This document shows, one piece after another, positions 6,810 through 16,914 of a DNA stretch of 64,000 nucleotides (the stretch's first letter is position 1; each line of letters begins with the position of its first letter). This DNA is from Psychrobacter sp. UBA3480. GTDB taxonomy: Bacteria > Pseudomonadota > Gammaproteobacteria > Pseudomonadales > Moraxellaceae. Made by a program: the position numbers and the translations under genes. The stretch covers positions 118,460 through 182,459 of the forward strand of contig NZ_DFQV01000015.1 of the NCBI RefSeq assembly GCF_002377945.1, read 5' to 3'. The notes beneath the pieces are model-generated. The model was not told where the DNA came from. It ran no database searches and saw nothing but the letters and a program-made list of their open reading frames with translations.

Positions 6810-9779
6810 TTACAGGTTCTTTAACTCTTCCATCTGCGCTGTTATCGCCGTCAACTGCCCTTCTAACTCAGCCAGTTTTGCCTTCTCAGCATTGACCACT
6901 TCCGCAGGTGCTTTACTGACAAAGCCTTCATTGCCTAGCTTACGAGCGATGCCGTCAGCTTGCTTTTGTAGTTTTTCATGCGCTTTGCCTAGGCGTGCCA
7001 GCTCAGCCGTAGGATCGATCAGACCTTTCATCGGTACGAGGACACGTAGCTGACCGACCATACTTGATGACGATAGTGGCACCTCATCGCCTTCTTTGAC
7101 GATCTCTAAGCTCTCGACTTTGGCAAGCGCTTTAAACTGGTTTTTGATACGTGATAGACGAGCATCTTCATCGCTAGAGACGTTTTGTAGTAGCACTGGC
7201 AGACGTACCGCGTTACCCAGTTTCATCTCACCACGGATGTTACGGACGCTCGCGATTAGCTCTTGTAGCCATGCCATATCTGCTTCGGTCTGCTCACTGA
7301 TTTGGCTGGCATCGGTCTGTGGATAGTCAGCGACCACGATGCTGTCGGTGTTTTTGCGACCCAGTAGCGGCGCGATGGTCTGCCAGATTTGCTCAGTCAG
7401 ATACGGCATGATTGGATGGGTGAAACGTAGCGCAGTCTCTAGTACGTGCAGCAGCACATAGCGGATTTGCGCTTTACGCTCGCCAGATACCGAGTCATCA
7501 TTTAGGCTGGCTTTGGCAAGCTCAACGTACCAATCACAGTACTCATTCCAGATAAACTCATAGATATCTTGGCTGACCATATCGAGACGATACTGAGCGA
7601 AATGTTGATGGATATCAGTAATGGTAGAGTTCAGACGACTCATGATCCACTTTTCTGGTAATTCCCAAACGTCAGGGTTGGCCGTTTGGTCGATAGGCTT
7701 GGCACTGCCTTCGCCATCGACACAGTTCATGAGGACAAAACGGCTGGCGTTCCAGATTTTATTACAGAAGTTACGATAGCCCTCGACACGCTTTAGATCA
7801 AAGTTGATATCGCGACCAGTACTGGCTAGTGAGGTAAAGGTAAAGCGCAGTGCATCCGTACCATACGCTGGGATACCTTCTGGGAACTCTTTACGCGTTT
7901 GCTTTTCGATTTTGGCCGCGTCTTTCGGGTTCATCATATTGCTGGTGCGTTTTTCTACCAGCGCTTCTAGCTCAATACCGTCAATTAGATCGATCGGATC
8001 TAAGACGTTACCTTTTGATTTTGACATTTTTTGACCATTGCCATCACGTACCAGGCCATGCACATAGACGGTCTTAAACGGTACTTGCGGCGTGCCATCT
8101 TCGTTTTTCACAAAGTGCATGGTCATCATGATCATGCGGGCAACCCAAAAGAAGATAATGTCAAAACCTGTCACGAGCACGCTGGTTGGGTGGAAAGTGT
8201 CCATCACGCGTGGATCAGCGTTGACGTCTGCCCAGTCAAGCGTACTAAATGTCCATAGACCCGAGCTGAACCACGTATCGAGCACGTCATCATCTTGGCG
8301 CAGTTTTACATCATCACTTAGGTTGTACTTACTACGTACTTCCGCTTCATCACGGGCGACATAGATTTCACCTGTCGCATCGTCATACCATGCAGGGATA
8401 CGATGACCCCACCATAATTGACGGCTGATACACCAGTCTTGTAGATCGGTCATCCACGCCATATACATGTTTTTGTACTGCGCAGGGACGAACTCAATGC
8501 TGCCGTCTTCTACTGCGTCAATTGCAGGCTTAGCCAATTCTTTAACAGCGACATACCATTGATCGGTCAACCACGGCTCAACGATCGTGCCGCCACGCTC
8601 AGCACGCGGAGCCTTAAGTGCGTAGTCTTCGATATCTTCTAGCCAGCCTTGCTCGCCTGCTTGCTCTACAAGGAACTTACGTGCAGCAAAACGCTCAAGT
8701 CCTGCATACTCGCTCGGCGTAGTCTCTAGCTCTGGCTCACGTGTTTGCAAATCAGGATAAACTTCCATCGCTGGCAAAATATTGGCGCGCTCATCTAGGA
8801 TATTAATCAATGGCAAGCTGTGACGACGACCCAATTCATAATCGTTGAAATCATGCGCTGGGGTGATTTTGACACAGCCCGTACCGAAGTCTTTTTCGAC
8901 ATAGTCATCAGCGACGATAGGCACGATACGACCCGTGATTGGCAAGGTAATGGTTTTGCCGACTAAATGCGCATAACGCTCGTCGCTAGGATTGACGGCG
9001 ACAGCGGTATCACCAAGAAGCGTTTCAGGACGCGTAGTAGCAACCACTAGATAGTTTTTACCATCTTGGGTCGTTAAGTCTTTATCCGTGAAATGATAGC
9101 GAAAATGCCACAAGCTGCCTTTTTCATCGTGGTTTTCTACTTCTAAATCAGATAATGCGGTTTGGAACTTAGGATCCCAGTTGACCAAACGCTTACCACG
9201 ATAAATTAAACCATCATCAAACAGACGAACGAACACTTCTTTTACCGCATTAGACAGACCGTCATCCATGGTAAAACGCTCACGCGACCAGTCAACCGAG
9301 CTGCCCAAACGGCGAATTTGGCTGGTGATATTGCCGCCCGACTCTTCTTTCCATTCCCAGACTTTATCGATGAAATCTGCACGCGTCATGTCACGGCGCT
9401 TGAGTCCTTGCGCTTCTAATCGACGCTCAACGACCATCTGGGTGGCGATACCCGCATGATCCGTACCTGGTTGCCACAGCGTATTATCGCCATCCATGCG
9501 GTGATAACGGGTGAGCGCATCCATAATAGCGTTGTTAAAACCATGCCCCATATGTAGCGAGCCGGTGACGTTTGGCGGTGGCAGCGCAATAGAAAATGAC
9601 TCGTCTTTATCAAAAGTCGGCTGAAAATAGCCGCTTTCTTCCCAGCCTTGATACATACCTGCTTCAACTTCCGCAGGATTGTAGGCGCTCTCTAATTGGC
9701 TTAGCGCCGCTTGGATCGACTGGGTCAGATTGGTTTTCGCATTGCTATCAATGCTGGTATCGGTATTAGGATTGCTCAT
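6810..9779 (-). CDS. valS: Valyl-tRNA synthetase
   Basis: The 989-residue product charges tRNA-Val with valine in the cytoplasm. It is a class I synthetase: the [15 protein letters not shown] segment carries the HIGH-type motif HMGH at residues 76-79, and KMSKSKGN lies near residue 583. Between them is the editing (CP1) domain with the [19 protein letters not shown] motif. The tail is a predicted coiled coil (about residues 915-985) rich in Ala, Lys, Glu and Leu, as in bacterial ValRS. Length is slightly above the E. coli enzyme because of an N-terminal extension of about 30 residues. The gene is followed by its own terminator and looks monocistronic. Confidence 0.99.
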   Translation of the reverse strand: MSNPNTDTSIDSNAKTNLTQSIQAALSQLESAYNPAEVEAGMYQGWEESGYFQPTFDKDESFSIALPPPNVTGSLHMGHGFNNAIMDALTRYHRMDGDNTLWQPGTDHAGIATQMVVERRLEAQGLKRRDMTRADFIDKVWEWKEESGGNITSQIRRLGSSVDWSRERFTMDDGLSNAVKEVFVRLFDDGLIYRGKRLVNWDPKFQTALSDLEVENHDEKGSLWHFRYHFTDKDLTTQDGKNYLVVATTRPETLLGDTAVAVNPSDERYAHLVGKTITLPITGRIVPIVADDYVEKDFGTGCVKITPAHDFNDYELGRRHSLPLINILDERANILPAMEVYPDLQTREPELETTPSEYAGLERFAARKFLVEQAGEQGWLEDIEDYALKAPRAERGGTIVEPWLTDQWYVAVKELAKPAIDAVEDGSIEFVPAQYKNMYMAWMTDLQDWCISRQLWWGHRIPAWYDDATGEIYVARDEAEVRSKYNLSDDVKLRQDDDVLDTWFSSGLWTFSTLDWADVNADPRVMDTFHPTSVLVTGFDIIFFWVARMIMMTMHFVKNEDGTPQVPFKTVYVHGLVRDGNGQKMSKSKGNVLDPIDLIDGIELEALVEKRTSNMMNPKDAAKIEKQTRKEFPEGIPAYGTDALRFTFTSLASTGRDINFDLKRVEGYRNFCNKIWNASRFVLMNCVDGEGSAKPIDQTANPDVWELPEKWIMSRLNSTITDIHQHFAQYRLDMVSQDIYEFIWNEYCDWYVELAKASLNDDSVSGERKAQIRYVLLHVLETALRFTHPIMPYLTEQIWQTIAPLLGRKNTDSIVVADYPQTDASQISEQTEADMAWLQELIASVRNIRGEMKLGNAVRLPVLLQNVSSDEDARLSRIKNQFKALAKVESLEIVKEGDEVPLSSSSMVGQLRVLVPMKGLIDPTAELARLGKAHEKLQKQADGIARKLGNEGFVSKAPAEVVNAEKAKLAELEGQLTAITAQMEELKNL

Positions 9780-10039
9780 AATAGGGTGATCTTATTGTTG
9801 ATAATGAATGTGGTCAAAATGAGATAGCGCAAAACGCTATAAAAACAGGAAAAATAGTTGATAGTGTGATTTTAACGCAGATAGGCAGATTTTGTTAGAT
9901 GGTAAGGCAATTTATAAAGCCTGAAGGCTATTTATTACTCAAATTGTTAATCAATTAACAACAGCAATCAGAAGAATGGGAAATATAATAGAGATTACTT
10001 ATGCAGCAAAATCATTAGCCTATAACCAGCGAGCCAACC

Positions 10040-11182
10040 GTGTCCCAAGATACCGAGCATGACCATGATTCTCAGGCTAATCGACCAAACGATGAGCGTA
10101 CAAATGCGAGTACCACCCCTCCTGTGCCTGAAGATAATCATACGCTAGAAGAAAACAGCGATTCTTCTAAAGACATTGAGGTAGATAAGGACGCAGACGA
10201 CACTACAGACAGTCATGCAAACGAAACTTCAGATGGCGACGTAGACGAACCTATCAAAGCCACTGAAGACTTAGAAAATGACGACCTACCAGAAGAAATC
10301 AGCGACGAAGACAAAGAAACCATCAAAAAGGTCGCCAGTGACGACAATTTAAGCCAAGCGAAAAGCTACGCCAGTATTTTAGTCGAGCAAGTTATCCACG
10401 CAAAAGAAACCTTTGAGCGTTCACTTGGCTCGCTATTTACCAGTGCTTTTACGGCTGGGCTAGAGATTGGCATCAGCTTTTTTATGATTTTATCAGCGTT
10501 TGCCTTACTTAATGACGTGATGCCAAGTCGCTATGCCATGGTGCTGTCGTCACTGTTGTATCCGATCGGCTTTATTATCGTGGTGATTGGTCAATCGCTA
10601 TTATTCACAGAACAGACGTCCCTCTTGAGCTTGCCTGTCTTAAATAAAATTGAGCCGCTACATAAACTGCTGCGGCTATGGGGAATTGTCATCGCTGGTA
10701 ATATCGTTGGCGGTTGTATATTTGCAGCATTAATGATCGGTCTGGGGCTGCATATGCATCTGTTTACAGACCATGCTATTGATGTTTATGCCGAGCATAT
10801 CTTAGGTTTTGAGTGGTGGGTTATCTTTGGTAGCGCCGTGCTGGCAGGCTGGATGATGGGCGTGGCCGCATGGCTGGTGACCTCTGCACGAGATACGCTT
10901 AGCCGTATCGTACTGGTGACGCTTATCACTGGTAGCATTGGGTTTTTAGGCTTGCATCATAGTATCGTGGGCAATATCGAGGTATTTTCAGCATTACTAT
11001 ATGGCAATACCGTCAGTCTTTGGCGCTACTTGGTATTTTTAGTCGTAGTACTGGTGGGCAATACAGTGGGCGGTGTGGTATTCGTCGCGGTGCTTAAAAA
11101 CCGCACATTCTTATTTGAAATTGAAAAAGTCAAAGAGCAAGCTGCCGAGGCAAGAGCGAAAATGGACAGACGAAGATTCTAG
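10040..11182 (+). CDS. Formate/nitrite-transporter (YfdC-like) membrane protein with acidic N-terminal region
   Basis: The 380-residue product starts with about 105 residues rich in Asp, Glu, Ser and Thr that look disordered. A six-helix channel domain of the FNT superfamily follows, closest in general form to the YfdC branch (AKETFERSLGSLFTSAFTAGLEIG, GQSLLFTEQTSLLSLPVL, GLHHSIVGNIEVFSALLYG). A charged helix ends the protein. FNT members form pentameric channels for small monocarboxylates or anions; the YfdC branch has no firm substrate. The start codon is GTG at 10040, with no strong ribosome-binding site; no better start upstream of the acidic region was found. The acidic region is longer than is usual for the family. 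Confidence 0.85.
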   Translation: MSQDTEHDHDSQANRPNDERTNASTTPPVPEDNHTLEENSDSSKDIEVDKDADDTTDSHANETSDGDVDEPIKATEDLENDDLPEEISDEDKETIKKVASDDNLSQAKSYASILVEQVIHAKETFERSLGSLFTSAFTAGLEIGISFFMILSAFALLNDVMPSRYAMVLSSLLYPIGFIIVVIGQSLLFTEQTSLLSLPVLNKIEPLHKLLRLWGIVIAGNIVGGCIFAALMIGLGLHMHLFTDHAIDVYAEHILGFEWWVIFGSAVLAGWMMGVAAWLVTSARDTLSRIVLVTLITGSIGFLGLHHSIVGNIEVFSALLYGNTVSLWRYLVFLVVVLVGNTVGGVVFVAVLKNRTFLFEIEKVKEQAAEARAKMDRRRF

Positions 11183-11240
11183 ACTTGAGATAAAACTGGT
11201 TTGAGCTAAACTGATTTGGGTTAAAACGAGCGCTAAACGC

Positions 11241-11290
11241 AAAAGCCCATAACCAGCTTCATTATACAAAGCGGATTATGGGCTTTTTTT
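11241..11290 (+). terminator. Terminator after the FNT-family gene
   Basis: AGCCCATAA pairs with TTATGGGCT across a 24-nt internal part, with T7 on the plus strand and T4 on the minus strand. It may serve both the FNT gene and the convergent BASS transporter gene. Confidence 0.8.
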
Positions 11291-11371
11291 ACTAAACCAT
11301 ACACTGTTGATTTTTGCCAAGTACTGTCTCAACTGGCGCAACAATGCGTTACTACGGTTATCTTAAAACTC

Positions 11372-12295
11372 TTACATTCTACGTGCTGCCAATACACTGT
11401 TTTCTATCTCGGTTCTTTTGGCTTTATTGTGCTGGGCAGTAAATACTCTGACCATGATACCCGCGGTCAAGAACATGATTAGCGTATAAATGGCTGGCGT
11501 CATCGACATTTTATAGTTAGCCAATAGCGTCAGTGCCATAAACATTGAAAGCGTACTGTTTTGTAGGCCGACTTCCATAGTAATCGAGCGTCTTTGTGCA
11601 GGATTCAGGCCGAACCATTTACTGGTGTAATAACCAAGCGCCATCGTCGATACGTTCAGTATCAATGCCACAGGGCCAGTAGCGATTAACGCTTCAACGA
11701 TAATGTCTCGTTGCACATAGCTTAAGAAAAGTACCAAGAAGCTCAAAAATATCACGCCAAAACGAGACACCATCACCTGTCCCTTGTCTGCAGCATTAGG
11801 GGCGTAGCGTTTGATCAACATACCAATACTGACGGGTAAGATAGTCAGAGCAATTAGGCTAATCATGGTCTTGACCACTGGCAACTGAAACTCACTACCA
11901 GCACCCATGAAGTATACGAGCGAAAAACTGAGGACGATAGGAATGGTAAATACGGTAATGACACTAGCAATAGCGGTCATGGTGACCGAAAGTGCGACAT
12001 CACCTTTGGCTAAATAGGTAAATAGATTCGATGTCGTGCCACCAGGACACAATACCAGCAACATGACCCCAACGGCATACTCTGGCTCGAGAGACATAGT
12101 GGTTGCCAAAGCAAAACCTACGAGCGGTAAGAATATTAGCTGATTGGTCAAGCCTATAGCGACTGCTTTAGGGTATTTGACGACTCTCTTAAAATCATTG
12201 GTAACTAAGGACAATCCCATCCCCATCATAATCAAAAAGATACTAATGGGAATGACTTTTGCATTTATAAATGTGACTAACTCAACACCTTCCAT
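11372..12295 (-). CDS. Bile acid:sodium symporter (BASS) family transporter
   Basis: The 307-residue product is very hydrophobic, with about nine or ten membrane segments. It shows family hallmarks: LVLCPGGTTSNLFTYLAKGD in the middle, which contributes to the sodium-site crossover region, and EVGLQNSTLSM in the second half. Family members couple sodium to organic anions such as bile acids, pyruvate or pantothenate precursors. The substrate here cannot be inferred. The gene stands alone, followed by a bidirectional terminator, with no linked pathway gene. Confidence 0.93.
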   Translation of the reverse strand: MEGVELVTFINAKVIPISIFLIMMGMGLSLVTNDFKRVVKYPKAVAIGLTNQLIFLPLVGFALATTMSLEPEYAVGVMLLVLCPGGTTSNLFTYLAKGDVALSVTMTAIASVITVFTIPIVLSFSLVYFMGAGSEFQLPVVKTMISLIALTILPVSIGMLIKRYAPNAADKGQVMVSRFGVIFLSFLVLFLSYVQRDIIVEALIATGPVALILNVSTMALGYYTSKWFGLNPAQRRSITMEVGLQNSTLSMFMALTLLANYKMSMTPAIYTLIMFLTAGIMVRVFTAQHNKAKRTEIENSVLAARRM

Positions 12296-12600
12296 AACTA
12301 CATCCTTGTAGATAGAGCCCTTACACGGGCAGGTTTATGACAACCTCGTCATGCTCAATCAGCCAATCCTGCTGATATCTTGGGTAAAAGCTACCGACGT
12401 TGTCAGCTCTTTATATGACACTTTTCCATACAGTCGTGTTTTTAAACCGACAATTTTTGATAAAACTGGTTACTACGAACTGAAATAATAACGGAACGGT
12501 AAAATTCAGTATATCGTTGTAAAAGTGTATGGTTTTGATTTTTTTGACTACTCGTCAGTCAATTATAGGTTTTCACACTTGAAAATAACGTAGAAATGAT
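12296..12600. other. Intergenic region, no gene seen
   Basis: AT-rich sequence between two minus-strand genes. A short imperfect palindrome (ATGAC AACCTC GTCAT at about 12337-12352) is the only structure noticed. No terminator for the YbjQ-type gene was recognised. Confidence 0.4.
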
Positions 12601-13107
12601 TTAAGCGGAGGTTTTGTGATTTATAGCAGATGTAGAGTGAATATGGTCGATACTGATAACAGCTGTACCGTAGGCGATGGCTTCGACCATACTGCCTAAT
12701 TGGTTGACATTGGTTACCTCAAGACGTAACCCGTAAATATGCGTGTAGCCTTTGGCTTTTGCCTCAGTCCGCATACGAACAATGGCTTCGCGGCGTGCAC
12801 GATCTAGTAAAGTCTCATAGGTGGTTAAGTTTTTGCCAAAGACGCTTAGTACGCGAGCGATGATCATTTTGAAGTAATCTTGAGCGATGACGACACTACC
12901 AAGCACCAGCTCGCCTTCACTACCCGCTGCTAACTTGGGACGGTATAGACGTTCGCTTGAGACAGTGATATCGCCCAATGCTTGCTCTGCTACTGTTAGC
13001 TGTGCCAAATGCTGACGCTCATGACGCGATCCGAAGAACCAGCCAGCTGCGAATAAGAAGACAAACGGCCCATAGTTGATGAGCACTTGCGTGAGTGAAT
13101 CATTCAT
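12601..13107 (-). CDS. YbjQ/UPF0145-family protein with N-terminal membrane anchor
   Basis: The 168-residue product has one hydrophobic segment at about residues 10-26 followed by a domain of the YbjQ/UPF0145 family (RRYxxLLDRARREAIVRM, KGYTHIYGLRLEVTNV, AIAYGTAVI). The family forms small pentameric barrels and is sometimes called heavy-metal-binding, with little direct evidence. A second member is encoded just upstream on the same strand, 78 bp away, so the two are probably transcribed together. In this copy the conserved Gly/Ala-rich core is kept while the surface loops differ. Function is unknown. Confidence 0.82.
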   Translation of the reverse strand: MNDSLTQVLINYGPFVFLFAAGWFFGSRHERQHLAQLTVAEQALGDITVSSERLYRPKLAAGSEGELVLGSVVIAQDYFKMIIARVLSVFGKNLTTYETLLDRARREAIVRMRTEAKAKGYTHIYGLRLEVTNVNQLGSMVEAIAYGTAVISIDHIHSTSAINHKTSA

Positions 13108-13138
13108 AGCACGTTTCTCATCATAAAAAGCATCGGTG

Positions 13139-13183
13139 CTTTTAGCATTGTAGGATTTGGTATTGTAGCTTTTAGTATTATAG
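13139..13183. repeat. Three exact-length 15-bp tandem repeats
   Basis: Three contiguous 15-bp units (13139-13153, 13154-13168, 13169-13183) of the type CTTTTAGTATTATAG fill the space between the two YbjQ-family genes. They begin 2 bp from the stop codon of the upstream gene. The pitch is the same as that of the repeat at 626-720. Confidence 0.75.
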
Positions 13184-13185
13184 AA

Positions 13186-13626
13186 TCAACCAAAAGGATT
13201 GAAGCGCGGTAAATCATCGGGTGCGACTTGGGTCTGAGTACTCACATTTTGATTAGAATGGTTGTAACCATCGCTTGGCGGGTTTTGATATTGCTGCTGT
13301 GATATCGGCGCGACCTTGACCGCCGTACCATAGACAAACAGCTCTGAGGCACCTTGGGCGATACTAGAAGTCGAAAAACGTAGACCGACCACCGCATCAG
13401 CACCGAGCGCCTCTGCTTTGACAATCATGCGATCGATTGCTTCTTGGCGTGACTCTTCTAATAGCTCGGTATAAGCCGTCAGCTCACCGCCAACGATGTT
13501 TTTTAACCCAGCAAACAAGTCTTTACCGACGTGCTTTGAACGCACGGTACTACCGTACACCACGTCTAGGCGTTCAGTAATTTGATAGTTAGGTAAGTGT
13601 TCAAGGTTAGAGAGTTGCACAGTCAT
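13186..13626 (-). CDS. YbjQ/UPF0145-family protein
   Basis: The 146-residue product is a soluble member of the YbjQ/UPF0145 family: YGSTVRSKHVGKDLFAGLKNIVGGELTAY, LLEESRQEAIDRM, ADAVVGLRFSTSSIAQGASELFVYGTAV. This matches the family core over residues about 15-110, followed by a Gln/Asn/Pro-rich tail ending in RFNPFG. AGGAT-like sequence upstream and the ATG at 13626 give a usual start. The membrane-anchored paralog follows on the same strand. Family members are thought to form pentamers; biological role is unknown. Confidence 0.9.
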   Translation of the reverse strand: MTVQLSNLEHLPNYQITERLDVVYGSTVRSKHVGKDLFAGLKNIVGGELTAYTELLEESRQEAIDRMIVKAEALGADAVVGLRFSTSSIAQGASELFVYGTAVKVAPISQQQYQNPPSDGYNHSNQNVSTQTQVAPDDLPRFNPFG

Positions 13627-13737
13627 AGGATGACCTTATCGGTGACTTATAAAATACATGGTAAACCAAAGCGCTGCGATACAGCATAGATAAGACAAAA
13701 ACAGCACTGCTAGTAGCAACGCTGCTTCTTAGCTTTA

Positions 13738-14295
13738 TTAATCGTTGGTATGAAACAACAAAAACAATTCAGTCAAATTGCCTTCGATGCTATTGGCCAT
13801 CTGTACCATTTTGTCTTCGTCTTTACGCATCTCAGACAGCTCTGGATCTTCATCATCGATACCGCTTAGTACGATCATTGGCAAAGTTAACACAGCCACG
13901 TCTTCTGCCGTTTCTTGATCTTCAAACCAATCGCTTGCTTCATCACCATACATGGCATCGACAAAACCGATTGACCAAGCAACGATGTCAGACTCATCAG
14001 AGAAATCAACCGCCACTTCTTCGTTACCGGCATCTTCACCAAACGGTAATTCGATCGGCGTCTCGTTTTTTAGCTCAGCCATGATCGAATCGCGCCAGCG
14101 TTTGATGCCATCGATGACGTTGTCTGGAATCTCACTCACGTGACCTTCAAAGAGGGCATCCATCCAGTTAGGCAATGGACGACCGATGACTGTCGCCGTC
14201 AAAAAACCATGCGCTGCGACACTATCTAGCACGAACTGGCTTTCTTGATTGTCCAAATAGTCTAGTAATTCATCAAAACTTAGTTGGTTACTCAT
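13738..14295 (-). CDS. YecA/YgfB (UPF0149) family protein
   Basis: The 185-residue acidic product contains the family signatures: SFDELLDYLDN at the start, HGFLTATVIGRPLPNWMDALF at about residues 28-48, and WSIGFVDAMYGDEASDW in the middle. The usual C-terminal SEC-C zinc motif is absent, so this is the short form. AAGGAAAACCAAATT precedes the ATG. The function of the family is not well defined. It stands alone on the minus strand, downstream of a small acidic gene. Confidence 0.88.
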   Translation of the reverse strand: MSNQLSFDELLDYLDNQESQFVLDSVAAHGFLTATVIGRPLPNWMDALFEGHVSEIPDNVIDGIKRWRDSIMAELKNETPIELPFGEDAGNEEVAVDFSDESDIVAWSIGFVDAMYGDEASDWFEDQETAEDVAVLTLPMIVLSGIDDEDPELSEMRKDEDKMVQMANSIEGNLTELFLLFHTND

Positions 14296-14440
14296 AATTT
14301 GGTTTTCCTTAGCAGATAGATGTCATCAATCGCAGTGGGCGATCGGTTAAATAAAAGAGGACGAGTACTTATTTTAAGACTAAAGGCTGCTTAATTAATC
14401 AAACTCAAGCAACCTCTATCAGGTAAGTATTATCGAGATG

Positions 14441-14548
14441 AACTGGTTGCGAGCAACCTAGAAAATTAGCAAACAACAGGCAACCAGTTTGATGGGATGA
14501 ATAATTTTAGTCATTAAAATAGCCACTGCCGTTAAAGTAGCCACTAGA
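14441..14548. repeat. Inverted repeat and 18-bp direct repeat
   Basis: A perfect 10-bp inverted repeat (AACTGGTTGC at 14441-14450, GCAACCAGTT at 14480-14489) lies downstream of the small acidic gene. Next to it, two 18-bp units differing at a few positions (14513-14530, 14531-14548, core AAAGTAGCCACT) are in tandem. Neither has a T-run. The inverted repeat may be a weak 3' hairpin of the acidic gene. Confidence 0.5.
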
Positions 14549-14584
14549 GCACTTTAGTCCACTGAAACGACGGATGCCGACAAA

Positions 14585-14821
14585 TTAAAAATCGTCATCA
14601 TCCCAATCATCGCCGTCTTCATCGAAGTTGTCTATGTCGTCTAGATCGTCTTTTAACTCTTTAGCCAAACGCTTTTCTTCTAGCAAATTATCGATTAGCC
14701 GACGTTTTTCAAGACTACTTAAACGTGTACGTACGCTCGTCTCAGCTTCTTCAACCATCTTTGCATCATCATCGTCGACAAAATCATCATCAAAATCGTC
14801 GTCAATATCAGCGTCACTCAT
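14585..14821 (-). CDS. Small highly acidic protein, PA3496-like
   Basis: The 78-residue product has Asp-rich ends (residues 3-20 and 60-78) around a basic-acidic helix RRLIDNLLEEKRLAKELKDDLDD. That central helix resembles the small PA3496-type proteins of Pseudomonas, whose role is not known. The gene is separated by clear intergenic DNA on both sides and has AGGAG before the ATG, so I regard it as real in spite of its low complexity. It is probably a soluble cytoplasmic protein. Confidence 0.7.
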   Translation of the reverse strand: MSDADIDDDFDDDFVDDDDAKMVEEAETSVRTRLSSLEKRRLIDNLLEEKRLAKELKDDLDDIDNFDEDGDDWDDDDF

Positions 14822-15007
14822 GACAAACTCCTATCATTTTTAGGCAAGGGTATTAAGAATACATCAATATATATATGCCTTATAAAGTCTCTATTGAATG
14901 TTGTCAATCCTTTTTCGCAATATGGTACATTTCAACTCTACGATTAAGATAGTCCAGTAGGCTATATAACAGACAATTGTAATATAAATGACCAAATACA
15001 GTCGGCA

Positions 15008-16465
15008 TTAAATGTCTAGCTCGTCCTCATCTTCAATCATCAGAACTGCGTTGCGCACATCGGCCAAACGCTGAATCAATGAGTCGTTGGCCCCATCAAA
15101 TATCGCACACTCGCGCTCATAGACAGTGGTTGGACGCATGATGTTATGTACTTGTACATGATTGCTGATTTGCTTGAGACCTGCATTTGGCAATAATATC
15201 AATAGCTGCTCTTTTTTGCCGATACTCTGGAGCAAATGAGTCATTGGCTCTGACTGCGCATCATCACTGACACCCGCTTTTGCTGGTAAGGCAAAACGTG
15301 ACAGCTCAATATGCTTATCATGGATAATTTTGTTGAGCATTAAATATAGCTTGGCAAGCATCACGCCTGCGAGTGCCACTTTTGCATGGCTATTATCAGC
15401 CTTTAGTACCACACTTGCGCTATTATCTTCGAAGTGCGCTTCATTCATCGCACTCACACCTAGTAGCAATGGTTGTCTTAGCAACTCAGTCACGGCTTGA
15501 TTGAGCAGCTGGGTGCAGAGTGCTAGATACGGAAGACGCTGCGCAGGTGCAAGGCGTTCAAGCATATTGAACTCATCATGGAATACGACTTGAACTTTGA
15601 CGCTATCAACGGATCGGGTGGCAGATAGCTTAGACGTATGGCTAGTAGCTTGAGGAGCAACACCGTCTGTATCTACTATTTCACTTTCGCTACCTTCACC
15701 CGCACTCGCTAGATTGTCAGTATCGCTACCTGTCTCTTGGTTTTGCTGGGTTCTAAGGTACTCGTTCACTTCATTATGTACATTAAACTTGCGGGCATTA
15801 GTCACTTCGTCATCTGCTGCGTTTGCCGTATTATCAATCGCCACTTGACTGTCTGCTAAATGAGACGCTGATTGACCCGTTGACTGGCGCTCAAGTTCAC
15901 GGTCATAGCCGCGTTGATCGACTGGTCTATATTGGTCACGATACAGCTCTTGGATATCTCGACTCAATGCATTGATTTGCTCTTTGGTCGGACGAGCGAG
16001 GTAACCATAAATCAACCACAGCAGTAAATGTAGCAGCATGGTGCCGATAACAAACGGCCATTGCATGGCGATAATTTCGCCTTTGCTAACGTCTTTTAGA
16101 GTCAGTGCAACGCTACCGATGACTGCATCGCCATTGGTAGCGATTTGACGAATGGTGTCGCCTTGCTGCATCGGCGCATTGCCTACTGGCACCAAGATAT
16201 CATCGTTGTTGTCCTTAATCAGTATCCGTGTGACGTCTTGCTCGCTGGTATAGCGGTTGGCAATAACGCTTAAACTCACACGGTCTTTATTTTCTAAAGA
16301 CAATCTTGCTTCATCAATCAGCTGGGCGACCATCTGCTCGCCTTTTAACGCACGACTATTGCTCAGCTGTTGGTCAGTACTAATGACCAATAACAGCGTC
16401 TGCAAACAAAAACTAACCAGAAGAATAATGGCAAACAACCCTTGCCGCGGCGCTAAATACGTCAT
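15008..16465 (-). CDS. Smp/AhpA-like membrane protein next to serB
   Basis: The 485-residue product has an N-terminal membrane segment (about residues 10-28), a periplasmic-type region of about 100 residues, and a second membrane segment (about 134-154, ending LLLWLIYGYLARP). It then has a long cytoplasmic part with a Ser/Asp/Asn-rich linker (about 195-275) and a C-terminal folded region. The first 170 residues and the location divergent from serB match the Smp/YtjB (AhpA-like) proteins found next to serB in enterobacteria and pseudomonads. Their function is not settled. The extended cytoplasmic part is longer than in E. coli Smp. The ribosome-binding site is weak, so the exact start is uncertain. 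Confidence 0.7.
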   Translation of the reverse strand: MTYLAPRQGLFAIILLVSFCLQTLLLVISTDQQLSNSRALKGEQMVAQLIDEARLSLENKDRVSLSVIANRYTSEQDVTRILIKDNNDDILVPVGNAPMQQGDTIRQIATNGDAVIGSVALTLKDVSKGEIIAMQWPFVIGTMLLHLLLWLIYGYLARPTKEQINALSRDIQELYRDQYRPVDQRGYDRELERQSTGQSASHLADSQVAIDNTANAADDEVTNARKFNVHNEVNEYLRTQQNQETGSDTDNLASAGEGSESEIVDTDGVAPQATSHTSKLSATRSVDSVKVQVVFHDEFNMLERLAPAQRLPYLALCTQLLNQAVTELLRQPLLLGVSAMNEAHFEDNSASVVLKADNSHAKVALAGVMLAKLYLMLNKIIHDKHIELSRFALPAKAGVSDDAQSEPMTHLLQSIGKKEQLLILLPNAGLKQISNHVQVHNIMRPTTVYERECAIFDGANDSLIQRLADVRNAVLMIEDEDELDI

Positions 16466-16914
16466 GATATGTTAAACTTTTTTGGAGAGAAGAAATTAAA
16501 AAACGAGGCTACTGCTCATTTTTTGGCTAATTTTTAAACAATTGTGATGCGCACCAATTGTAGTGCGCACATAGTGATAAAGCAGTACTGCTTATTAATG
16601 ACTATCAACACCATCAATATTGTTGCCAGCTTCGCTATCTTTTGCATTGCTATCTTTTGCGAATGCATCGTTAGTAAGAAAGCATCGTCAATCAACAGCC
16701 AGCTTATCTCATCTACTATATCACCATAATAAGCCTTATAGCGTGAGCGCTTTATAAATTTATCATAATAACTTTATCGCGTTTTCTATGGCTTCTTACG
16801 CCATAAAATCTGTTTTTTAGCATCATTGTTACTTTGCGCGTCATCTATAGGCGCTGCCCAGTAAAACTGTTATTATTCCTAATCTTATATGAGCATACAA
16901 GGGACAATTGAGCC
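16466..16914. other. Divergent intergenic region between Smp-like gene and serB
   Basis: Holds the promoters of both divergent genes. I see no gene and no clear promoter match. A near-repeat GATGCGCAC / AGTGCGCAC occurs at about 16537-16560. Confidence 0.4.
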
